Of a DNA stretch of 64,000 nucleotides, positions 22,546-31,614 are shown one piece after another. The position numbers and the translations under genes were made by a program. The DNA lies in NCBI GenBank assembly GCA_022695795.1, contig MU404145.1, positions 1 to 64,000 of the forward strand. The letters run 5' to 3'. Every line of letters starts with the position of its first letter. Positions within the stretch are counted from its first letter, which is position 1. The notes under the pieces were generated by a model. The model saw only the letters and a list, made by a program, of their open reading frames with translations, had not been told where the DNA came from and ran no database searches. Source of the stretch: Biscogniauxia marginata (Eukaryota > Ascomycota > Sordariomycetes > Xylariales > Xylariaceae).

Positions 22546-23087
22546 TTCTAATTAACCACTATTAATTAAAACTCGAAATAATTACTTATAATTTATATAA
22601 TTAAAAAAAATCATAACCTTATCATAATTCTCCCTTTTATTTATATATCTTTATAAGTATTATTAAATTATAAGTAAATTATTATAAAGAAATAATAAAT
22701 AAAATAAAAAACTTTTTATTATTATTAAAAATTTAATTAATATTTTTATAAATAAATAAGTTATATAAATAAATATATTAATTTTTATAATTTTTATAAG
22801 TTTAATTATAAAAAGTTATTTATATTATATTATAATTAAATAATAATTAATTTTATATTTTAAAAATTAAAAATTTTTATAATGATTAAATGTAATAATT
22901 AAATTATAAATTAATTAAAATGAAAAAAATAAAAAGACTATTTAAATATATAACTTATATATTAGTCTTTTATTAAGTATATTTAAGTTTTTTATAACAT
23001 TATATTATTAATTTATTTATTATTAACTTTTTAAAAAGATTTTAAAACTTTAAAGTTAACACTTTAAATTTTAAATTAATATATATA
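22546..23087. other. AT-rich flank, nothing identified
   Basis: TA-rich sequence between the outer element and the second MITE. No frames, repeats or motifs could be assigned. Confidence 0.4.
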
Positions 23088-23484
23088 ACGTATTATATAA
23101 ACTTGTAAGTTATTTAATATTTTATATAAAATCGACTTTTTTAAAAAAGAATTTATAACTTTATACGTAAAAATCGAAAAAAAAATATGGGCCTTTTTTT
23201 TCGTTATATAATTAATAAGCATATTTAAATATAAAATTAAAAAAAAATCGAAATACGCGAAAAAGAAATGTGAGAAATTAAAATTAAAATAAATTATATA
23301 AATTATTTTATTATTTTTTCGAGTATTTAATTTCAAGTTTTTATTTTATTTTATATTTAATTAAATTAATTAACTATATAACTAAAAAAAAGTTTTAAGT
23401 TTTTTCTAATTTTTACGTATTAAGTTATAAATTTTTAAAAAAATTCGATTTTATATAAAATATTAAATAACTTATAAATGACGT
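23088..23484. mobile_element. Second MITE, 397 bp, RIP-mutated
   Basis: Related to 5618-6055. Termini ACGTATTATATAAACTTG and its mutated inverted copy ending AATGACGT carry long inverted repeats sharing TATTTAATATTTTATATAAA and TCGA words. TA flanks each end (23086-23087, 23485-23486). Arms are far more diverged than in the first copy. Confidence 0.65.
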
Positions 23485-23639
23485 TAATTATATTTAAAAA
23501 AAGTAAAATAATTTTTATATTTTTCACGTTTTTTATTAATTTAATTAAATTTTTTATTTTTCTTAAAATATAATTAATTTATTTATTTATTTAAAAAAAG
23601 TTTAAATTTTTTTAAGTTTTTTTAATTAATTTATATATA

Positions 23640-23714
23640 TTAAAAACATTTGATTTTATATAAGAAATCATTTTACTTATAAACTTGTTTCGTTTATTTA
23701 TTTATATAATATGT
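23640..23714. mobile_element. MITE right-end fragment
   Basis: GATTTTATATAAGAAATCATTTTACTT through GTTTCGTTTATTTATTTATATAATATGT matches the right terminus of the 5618-6055 MITE with C-to-T changes and is followed by TA. No left end was found. Confidence 0.55.
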
Positions 23715-23740
23715 TAATAATTTATAGTTTTAAAACAAGT

Positions 23741-24034
23741 AGACTTTATATAAATTACGGGTGGTGCGTGCTTAAAAGTACTTCCTATGATCTACAAATC
23801 TATGGGGTGAACCCTTGTATACCCTAGTTGTGAAGGCTTAACTAAAAAAAGGCGATAGGTATCTTCAGCTTAGCTACAAAGGGTACAATCAACCTCGTGA
23901 TCAGCTTGATTTGAGTTGCATCGGGATTGCGCCAACCGCGACTTTGTGGCCGGCTCAGAGATAACTTGAGAGCCTGTTCAGGATCTTTCGTAGGTTTGGC
24001 AGTTGAACCGTCTTAATCATCAACTCTTGAGGAG
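23741..24034. other. Upstream region of the HET gene
   Basis: Composition returns abruptly to normal at about 23740-23760. Contains the presumed promoter of the HET gene; no clear TATA box seen. Confidence 0.4.
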
Positions 24035-25908
24035 ATGCGTTCTACAGTGCCTCAGACGTACGAGCACTCGCCTGTCGACTATCGGGCTGGTGAAACTCGA
24101 CTTGTTGAGGTGCTTCCCGGACGCCAGTACGAGCCGATTGAGATTCGTCTGCACAATCATTATCTTGGCTCTCAGCAGAAATACGAAATGCTGTCATACG
24201 TTTGGGGAAGTCCACAGGTTTCGCATCCTGTGTTTTGTAACGGAAAATCCCTCGAAGTAACGCCGAATCTCCATCGTTGCCTTCTGCAGCATCGGAGTCA
24301 ACGTCCCTGTCCCTGGTTATGGGTTGACGCTCTCTGCATCAACCAATCTGATCTTGAAGAAAAGAATCATGCAGTTCGGAATATGCGTCAATACTACCTC
24401 GAGGCCGAACGAACTATTTGCTGGGTTGGGACGAGTCTACCGCCAAGTGCCTTGCGTCTGATCACCCGCCTCCGAAATTTACGACAGAAAATTGGCGTGG
24501 ATTCGCCGCAATCGGGCTCTGTGCTAAACAGGTCCTTCCGTCGATTGGGCAAGGAGGAAGTGCCTATGCAGAGCAGGCTTGTTACTGATCCGGATCCGTA
24601 CCACTCTAATGTCAAGATCTCCGCCTCGATCCTGGGATTGTTCCAGGCAGAGAAGGATATTGCTGATTCAGAAGCTTGGCAAGGTTTAAATAGGTTTTTA
24701 AACGACTCATATTTCCACAGGTACTGTGTCTTCCAGATTCTCATCTGTTTATCTTGCATACCCAGGAACTGTGCTGAGACTGCTCGGCTCAATGCAGGGT
24801 TTGGATCCTTCCAGATTGGGTTTATTCCAAAAGCTCCATCTTTCGATGCGGCTCCGAAGAGATATCCTGGGATGAACTCTTCGCGGCTCTGGAGCTGTGC
24901 TGGTTCTACTCCACTGATGACTCCCTGACTTCTTCTGGGCACGTATCGGTGGTTATTGGGGGCTTTTTGAGACAGTCCTTGGGTTCCATGACATTCCCCG
25001 AAGCTCTCCTAGCACGGCAGGCTGGCAGCTTTGGAGCTACCAATCCATCGGATAATATATATTCTGTTATGGAGTTTGCGTCTTTACCTGGTCTCACAAT
25101 CGACTACACTCGGTCAGCTGAAGAACTTTACAAGGAAGCGGCTCTGCAACTCGGTATCATGAGCTTCTCGCTTGTCGATCATGGCCCACAGCCACCAAGC
25201 TATGGCTCTTGGGTGCCTGATTGGGGTGTTGCTAGAAAGCGGTTCTTGCTCAATCACCCGAAGAGCCTGTTCATGGCTTCGCTACGGAACGGTTCCAGCA
25301 TTTCTCGTGAACCCAGGGTGCTCTGCAACTGCACTGCATTAGATGTTATTAAGGCTACATCGAGCTACCTACCCCCGCGTCGCCATTATGATCACTATAA
25401 TGTGAGTGCCGGCAACCTAATTATCTTCGATGACTGGATCGACTTCGTGAAGGAACAGGTGGGCGCAGTAGGTTCGACTCAAGATATTGGCACGGAGGCT
25501 TTACTGCAATTCGCAGAGACTGTCCAGGCCCGAGGCTGTAATAGCATCTGGGAGCGGAAGACGCCGCAGGAGCCTGCTGAGCTGATCAAGCAAACGTTGG
25601 ATTTCCTTAATCTTGTAGAAGATGAAAACGCAGAAGCAACTATTCAAATCCGATTGTTCTATGCGGCTTGTTATCCCTCGCATCACAGGAGATTCGGCAT
25701 TACAGAGCAAGGGCACTTCTGTTTGGTCCCACAGAGTACCAAAAGGGGTGACATGGTGTGTATTCCTCATGGCAGCAAGGTCCCTTTAGTATTTAGAAGG
25801 GAGGGGGGAGGATTCCTGAACTTAGGCGAGTCTTATGTTCACGGATGTATGTACGGCGAAGCAGCGTTTCTCGATTCTAGCGAAGAGCTGGAGTTGCATG
25901 TGCTGTGA
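24035..25908 (+). CDS. HET-domain (heterokaryon incompatibility) protein
   Basis: HET-domain proteins trigger cell death or rejection when genetically different hyphae fuse. Two exons, 24035-24720 and 24798-25908, give 598 aa. The 77-bp intron (GTACTG...AATGCAG) restores the frame, joining FH to RVWILPDW. Motifs in order: EMLSYVWG (about residues 51-58), PWLWVDALCINQ (93-104), RTICWVG (about 126-132), RVWILPDWVYSK (from 229) and FRCGSEEISWDEL (about 245-257). Most HET domains have Q-E after the RVW box; here the residues are P-D. A C-terminal half of about 330 aa includes a conserved-looking WVPDW motif and the TIDY segment commonly seen after HET domains. It is convergent with the NACHT gene, 154 bp apart. 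The start is the first ATG of the frame. Confidence 0.85.
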
Positions 25909-26062
25909 AATAAATACAAGGCGGAGCTCGACCGCATCTTGACGAGGTATGATTACTTAATACTTCCCTCCTTGTCCTTTAAAGATAAGGAACTCGAAAA
26001 CCCAGATGTTTGTTAGCCTCAGAAAATCTTCTTATTCTATGCGATTCATTCTACCGTTACTA

Positions 26063-28558
26063 TTAAGAGCTAGAGAACCATTTATCTCTCAATTTCCCGA
26101 ATGATTTGTGTAGTTTTCCTTTCTTACTTATAGGTAGAGCCCAAGGTTGGGGTTGGAGGTATTTGCTATGACTGGTAGGCCCTTGATCATCTGTCGATTC
26201 TTTCTCTTCGTCTCCTAAATTGTCGCTTCTCGGCATCGAATCCAATCCTCGGAGTCTTCGGACCCTGCTGAGCTCTTTTCGAAGATCCTCACGTCTACTG
26301 TGCGGATCCTGTTGTGAGAGCATCCGATAATGGTGGTCGAACAGCCTACAGAGACCGTCGACTGGTCCATGTGTGCTCCAGTACTCGCACTCTCCAGGCG
26401 AAATCTTAATCTGGGCTAGTATTGAACTACAAATCGTCTCATGCGAGTCGAAGCCGCTAGAGCACCATTTCTCCAGTAGCAATTGTGTGTCTTGAAGGTT
26501 GAGAAAGTCACAAACCGTGCGGTGAAGGAAGTTCACTTTCAGGTTGAATAAAACACTTGAAGGCAGGGAGTCTTGATCGTCGCCAGAACCCATGTACTGG
26601 ACCTCCAGGAGTCCCTTGCAGCAGGCGTTCAGTCTCTTCTTCATGGCTTTGAGGCGTTTGTTCATTTGCTGTACGGAAATTGGATTTACTTCCAACTTCA
26701 TCGCGTAATCTCGGTCTTCTTGTCCCATGAACCAATACGCCATGAGCGGCAGATCCTCCGCACCTTCCAAAGTCACTGAGAACATTTCTGCGGACTGCTC
26801 ACGGTAAAAGTCCGAAACGTCAGATAGAAGTATTCGTTCAAAGTATTCGTTCAAGTCGGTAGGCAGGCCACGCAACCTTTTTTGAAGATCCGAAAGGCGA
26901 TCCCCGTTACGCAGTCCTTCTTGGAACGATCGCACAACGAGGAACACCCAGAGGAAGACGCCATTAGCACCGTCAACGATCTCTTGGACCAAGGCCTGAC
27001 CATGGGTATCTTTGTCTTCCAGTTCCCTGTAGTTGTCATCCTTAGCGAAAGTGTCGTGGATGTAAGCACTGATATCTTCTCTGTTCAGGTCCTGCATGTA
27101 CAGCTTCCTAGTGTCGTCTCCACCAAATTCCTGTTCAAAATCATTCCAAGGCCGGCTTGACAAGCACAACTTCTGACCGGGTAGCTCCCTGAGCAACCGT
27201 ATCAACTCGATCATGTCGTCCGGTTTCCCTTCGTATTCGTCCAATCCGTCTATGAAGAAGCAAAAAGCAACCTCGGCGCCAACAGCCAGGGTAGATATGG
27301 TCTTTAAGGTGTCTAGCAGGTCTTGTACCGATAAAGGCACTATAGGTCCCGAGTCGGCCAGGAAACTAACACTTTTGAGTCCACCTTGATTATCGGGATC
27401 AAAGAGTTGCCAAACTTTAGGGTACGTCAGTGGGATAATATCTGGACATTGACGCAAAACTTGATATACAAGAGAACGCAGCAGACCCTCCTGAGACTTC
27501 TGCAACTTCGATTTGCCGGCATTCCAAAAGAAGTACTCGGCTGTGATAAGACGCCTTGGCTTTGCCCATGCAGCGAGTTCTTCGGTAGTGCGCTGGTGGC
27601 CGGTTAAGAATTTCATCAGTGTCGATTTGCCCGACCCAGGCTTTCCAGATATCCAGTAGAGCTTGTCATCCGACCTAACCCAATCGTCAAAAGTGGCAGG
27701 GCTTCTTCGCTCGCCTGTATCAAACAACCAGGATAGCGTGTGTTCGTGTGCCGCACGAATTGTGTCATGGCGGACACTCATTGCATCAAAGCGAAGCTGA
27801 TCTAGGATCATCTGCTCGACAGATAATCGGTTGCCCTTTCCCGCTGCCCCGAGCAAAGTCAGCATCGCACGGTGCTTTGAATCGCCATCTCGCAGCTCAG
27901 TTTTCAGATCCGCGAAAACGCCCTTGAATTCTTCCCGGAGCTCTCTAATTTCTACCGCGCGGTGGCCACTGAGGCGACGATTTTCGGCAGCTAGTAGATC
28001 TAGTCTCTGGTATAGCTCTTTATGCTTCGATTCCGACAGACGAGCCTGTATGCGAGTATCGATTCTGTCCAGGCGTGACTGTAAATTGTCGATCTGATCT
28101 TGCTTCCACTCGCTAAGAATGGCCTTGTAGAAACTTTCCAGGTGGCCCAGGGTCCCATTCTTGTACTTCGTCTTTAGTGTCTCCAGGACTCCCAGCAGCT
28201 CTTCAGCGACTTGGCTGCATTGCGCAGCCAGTAAACGTATTGCGCTGTCGTCAGAGGACGAGACACCATCCTCCACTGAGCTTGGGGGCGTGACCCGATA
28301 TACCAAGTGCTTCAGCTCCTGTGTTAGGAGCTCGAGTTCTGCATTTTCTTCCTTGGAGCCCAAGCTGGAAAGCTGTCGACTGGAAGATATGAGCTTTCTT
28401 GTCGTATCAACGAATTGCAGGATGTTTCCAGCTAAACTGACGGCTGCCAGAGCCTCCATTTGAACTTTGTAGCCTGGATGCACTCCCTCTTTGGACGTCG
28501 TGGCAAGGTCGCGAGGAAAACTTGAGTCGCGGACACGACGCCCCTCATTTATGGCCAA
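26063..28558 (-). CDS. NACHT-domain NLR-like protein
   Basis: Fungal NACHT proteins are STAND-type switch ATPases associated with incompatibility and immune-like death. A single 831-codon frame. The more natural start is probably the second Met (28459, residue 34), because fungal STAND proteins often open MEALAAVSLAGNILQFVD. N-terminal helical domain about 34-120; coiled-coil rich 150-215; NACHT with Walker A GKPGSGKST (305-313), Walker B FFIDGLDEYEG (434-444) and a SRPW sensor (468-471). A helical region with LPLMAYWF (603-610) and FLHRTVCDFL (678-687) is typical of the segment following NACHT in this group. There are no ankyrin, WD or TPR repeats; the tail is charged and basic. Lack of a repeat sensor domain leaves the ligand unclear. 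Confidence 0.88.
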   Translation of the reverse strand: MAINEGRRVRDSSFPRDLATTSKEGVHPGYKVQMEALAAVSLAGNILQFVDTTRKLISSSRQLSSLGSKEENAELELLTQELKHLVYRVTPPSSVEDGVSSSDDSAIRLLAAQCSQVAEELLGVLETLKTKYKNGTLGHLESFYKAILSEWKQDQIDNLQSRLDRIDTRIQARLSESKHKELYQRLDLLAAENRRLSGHRAVEIRELREEFKGVFADLKTELRDGDSKHRAMLTLLGAAGKGNRLSVEQMILDQLRFDAMSVRHDTIRAAHEHTLSWLFDTGERRSPATFDDWVRSDDKLYWISGKPGSGKSTLMKFLTGHQRTTEELAAWAKPRRLITAEYFFWNAGKSKLQKSQEGLLRSLVYQVLRQCPDIIPLTYPKVWQLFDPDNQGGLKSVSFLADSGPIVPLSVQDLLDTLKTISTLAVGAEVAFCFFIDGLDEYEGKPDDMIELIRLLRELPGQKLCLSSRPWNDFEQEFGGDDTRKLYMQDLNREDISAYIHDTFAKDDNYRELEDKDTHGQALVQEIVDGANGVFLWVFLVVRSFQEGLRNGDRLSDLQKRLRGLPTDLNEYFERILLSDVSDFYREQSAEMFSVTLEGAEDLPLMAYWFMGQEDRDYAMKLEVNPISVQQMNKRLKAMKKRLNACCKGLLEVQYMGSGDDQDSLPSSVLFNLKVNFLHRTVCDFLNLQDTQLLLEKWCSSGFDSHETICSSILAQIKISPGECEYWSTHGPVDGLCRLFDHHYRMLSQQDPHSRREDLRKELSRVRRLRGLDSMPRSDNLGDEEKESTDDQGPTSHSKYLQPQPWALPISKKGKLHKSFGKLRDKWFSSS

Positions 28559-29676
28559 CCGTAGGCCACTTGTAGGAATGCTTCAGCCGCACGGAAAATC
28601 GACAGCGCTAATTGAGCAAGTCAGTTAGCGTCTATACGGCCTTGGATGCAACACCATATCAGTTGTCCACCTAAGATGTAGCAAATGAATACCTACTCGA
28701 GATGCACCGCCACCCATCCCCCCACCACGCTCGACCTAATTCTCAGCTCCGTCGATGACGGTCCTTTCCAGTTTCACCTACAGCAGCCAGATCAGTTATA
28801 GCTCTTACGACTGCAATCTTGGCGGATATGACTTAGGCTCCTGGCAGATGGATTATGGCTTCAGTTGCTAGACGATCCCGAGATAGCCATCGATCACGTT
28901 TCTAGTAGAACTTCAGGGGGTGAAGGAGGAAGAGAGCAAAACATGTGTAGTTATATAGCGCGATTTCGGAAAGCAAGTATCAGTAAAACTTATTTTATGT
29001 TCGTTGTATACCTTCCTTTGAGATATTTTGCTTTCGAAACGAGATCAAAATTATGATGTGCCACCCCTATGAAAGGCCACTACGCTCATAACTCATTCTT
29101 CCCTTAGAAAATGATTTTATCGTATGTATTTCAGCGTTCAATCATAAATTGGGGTTAATAAGATGTGTATCCCACAGTTCATCATCAGTGCCCAATTATG
29201 GGAAGATTCTTGCAGACGGACTTGACAGAAAACCGCCCCTGTGTCATCGAACGTCATGTAATAAGTAGTAGATATTCAGCTTAACTCAATTTGTTTGGAC
29301 ACGCAGAGGAGGTTCCAATATTGATATTCCAATGTAACCAGGCGAAGTTCGGCAATGTTACCCAGTCTCGATTTGAACAACTAATATTGTAACATCCCAT
29401 ATATGATGTCTAGTTTCCACGAATCAAGTGATCTCAGGTGTAGAAAGTATACCTCATAATCGGTTAATGTATAGCAGGTGTGTACACCACTCAAACATGC
29501 ATCATCGCTATGCGGTATAAATATGTAGACGACATACCCCGTCACTTGTCAGATGAGGTATTTCAAAATTCCGCTACGTCTTACATCTCTCGCCAACTGC
29601 TAATACGAAATATCATCATTTTGTGGTAGAGTTTAATAATTCCCTAGTAATACCCAAGACGTACTTACATCTCGCC
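28559..29676. other. Spacer between NACHT and methyltransferase genes
   Basis: No gene. Serves as the common upstream region of two divergent genes. The only confident element is the TATA box listed below. Confidence 0.45.
29516..29523 (+). promoter_or_regulatory. TATA box of methyltransferase gene
   Basis: TATAAATA, 154 bp upstream of the preferred start codon at 29677; a plausible distance for a fungal promoter with a short leader. Confidence 0.5.
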
Positions 29677-30459
29677 ATGTCATCTTTCGATCAGCTTAAG
29701 AAGGAATATGACGACCAGGCTAATGCGTACGAGGATTACCTCGCCAAAATACCCCTCGGCATCTTGGAAACTCAACTCTTTAAGTCGGCCCTCGGCACCT
29801 GCACAGGAGCCACCATTCTCGACTTGGGCGGCGGCACCGGGATACGGGCCCGGCAGGCCATTGAAGCCGGCGCAGTCGCTGTTGACGTCGTAGACATCTC
29901 GCCGCAAATGCTACAGGTCGGTAGAGACGTCGAAGCCTCGCTCAGGCGCGAGGACGTGATCCACTGGTACTTAGGTGACGTATCCAAGCCCCTTGACGGC
30001 GTCCCGCTGCGAGAGACCGCCTACGACATAGTGATGGCGAACTGGGTCCTCGACCACGCGGCCACGGCGGCGGTCCTCAAGGGCATGTGGCGCAACATCG
30101 CGGGCTACCTCAAGCTCGGTGGCCGGTTCCTGGGCATGCGCTCAGGCGATCCGCGGGCGCCAGCCATGACGGATGGGCGGGCAAGGTACGGCATGTCGTA
30201 CAAGGACCATAAGGACGTACCGGACGGCGTACACTTCCGATACGTGGTCCACTTGGACCCGCCGATCGAGTTCGAGGCATCGAGCATGCGGACGAGCTAC
30301 TCGGGCTCGACGGAGATGCACGAGAAGTTTGGCCTGCGCGACGTCGAGGTCGAGCCGTATGAGAATACGGAGGTTTTCCGGCAAGATCCGGAGTTCTGGA
30401 AGGTGTTCCTGGATAACCCAAGCATGGTAGTTGTGAAAGCGAGAAAGAATGTTAGTTGA
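29677..30459 (+). CDS. Class I SAM-dependent methyltransferase
   Basis: Intronless, 260 aa from the ATG at 29677 (MSSFDQLKKEYDDQANAYED); an in-frame ATG at 29623 would add 18 residues that look like leader. Motif I is ILDLGGGTGIRARQA (about residues 46-60), followed by the acidic strand VDVVDISPQML, GDVSKPL, and YDIVMANWVLDHA (motif IV region). The overall plan is that of small-molecule methyltransferases such as UbiE/SmtA-type enzymes. The substrate cannot be told. The codons are notably GC-rich toward the 3' end. No other biosynthetic core gene is nearby apart from the FluG-like gene 1.2 kb downstream. Confidence 0.82.
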   Translation: MSSFDQLKKEYDDQANAYEDYLAKIPLGILETQLFKSALGTCTGATILDLGGGTGIRARQAIEAGAVAVDVVDISPQMLQVGRDVEASLRREDVIHWYLGDVSKPLDGVPLRETAYDIVMANWVLDHAATAAVLKGMWRNIAGYLKLGGRFLGMRSGDPRAPAMTDGRARYGMSYKDHKDVPDGVHFRYVVHLDPPIEFEASSMRTSYSGSTEMHEKFGLRDVEVEPYENTEVFRQDPEFWKVFLDNPSMVVVKARKNVS

Positions 30460-31614
30460 TTTTGAGTATAGGATTTAGATAGTTTCCTTCAACTTCCTTA
30501 ATACTCGCTATATTTGCAGTATTTTATCCTCAATATGAATGAAGCAAACTCCAAAAGGGCAAGGGGTGTGATAGGAACCACATTATGAGTTTAGCATGTA
30601 TACATTAGGAGCTGAAACAGAGCTCATTATCAGGAGGACCATGGTCTGGTTTCGTAACCTTGCAGAACTGTAATACTGTTAAGAGCATGTTATTTGTTTT
30701 CCATGGGAGTACAATATAATATGTTTGTCAGAAGCAAAGAAGATCATGGTAGTCTATCTCCAAAATAACAGTGGGAATCAATTTAATCTCCTAATTGCGT
30801 AAGAAAGTTAGATGTACTGAAACTTCACATCTGCCCCCTTTTTTTCTTTCCCTGTTATTTTCTATATGTATGCCTCAGTAAAGCCATTAGCAGGCACGTT
30901 TCAAAAGGGGAGTATTTGCGCATATATACCTACCTTGCAATGGATGAGGCAAGCTATACTAACTAGCCTAAATTGTCGATGGATAATGAGGATGGATGCT
31001 TATAGTAGTAGGAATATTTGCAACGCATATAGCATCTTGGAGTTCAAATGACAAATAGTGCTCTTCTAGATCATATATGTACCTGCCTTGCCGTTAGTGG
31101 CGCCAGAAAGCAAAAGGGTAGATATAGACAATAACAACTCGCCTATAGTCATAAGCAGTCTAATTGCATTCTACTACAAAAGGTACCTAAGGTACACAGC
31201 CTAGTACTCCAGGTTCCGAGGAATACAAGGAGTCAACAAGAAACGACTGTCCTAATATTGAAATGTAAATACTGTCATTCGTTAGAACATGATACGAGAG
31301 GAGAAATAGAAAATTTGAGGTGTCAGTGGTAGATTTGGTTTATAGTGCTGATCACAACGGGAGTCCATAGAGAGAGAAGATTCCTATAAAAGATATTTTA
31401 CATGACCCCAGCACGCCATCAAGGGAAGTTAGTTGGACATGTAACAACAAGATAAGCACTTGTTAATCTTGGCTCATGCTGACCTACCTAGTAGGTAGGT
31501 CAGCGTGAGCACTGTTAACATTTACATTTCGGTTTCTCCCCAAGGTGCAACGATAACGACGTATCCCCCTACTTATCTCGTCTCTATTATTTGGAATGTC
31601 GAAAGGAAACCGGT
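30460..31614. other. Spacer upstream of the FluG-like gene
   Basis: No gene. Short AT-rich frames have no recognisable content. A striking palindrome near its right end is listed separately. Confidence 0.45.
31472..31510. promoter_or_regulatory. 39-bp near-perfect palindrome upstream of FluG-like gene
   Basis: Two 19-base arms around one central base pair throughout except for one position (31477 against 31505, a T/G pair that would still pair in RNA). The core is GACCTACCTA/TAGGTAGGTC. It lies 105 bp before the start codon at 31615, so it is in the promoter or 5' leader. It could be a dimeric factor site or an RNA hairpin. Confidence 0.5.

Larger units (their letters stand above)
3766..23740. 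other. RIP-mutated AT-rich transposon block
   Basis: About 20 kb of very AT-rich DNA with sharp borders. The sequence is dominated by TAA, TTA and TATA words. Transposon reading frames inside it keep their phase over hundreds of codons but carry stops where Gln or Trp would be expected, the result of C-to-T change on either strand. This is the known outcome of repeat-induced point mutation in Pezizomycotina. All sizeable content that I can identify is mobile DNA, listed separately. Such blocks are normally heterochromatic; that is inference here. Confidence 0.9.

Noticed and set aside
23088..23484. 86-codon minus-strand frame across the second MITE
   Set aside because: Hydrophobic Phe/Ile/Tyr-rich product typical of AT-rich DNA, inside a non-coding inverted-repeat element.
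24394..24942. Minus-strand 182-codon frame within the HET gene
   Set aside because: Lies wholly opposite the HET exons and has no domain content.
31591..31614. Upstream ATG as the FluG-like start
   Set aside because: The extra eight residues do not resemble the family start; the ATG at 31615 is preferred.
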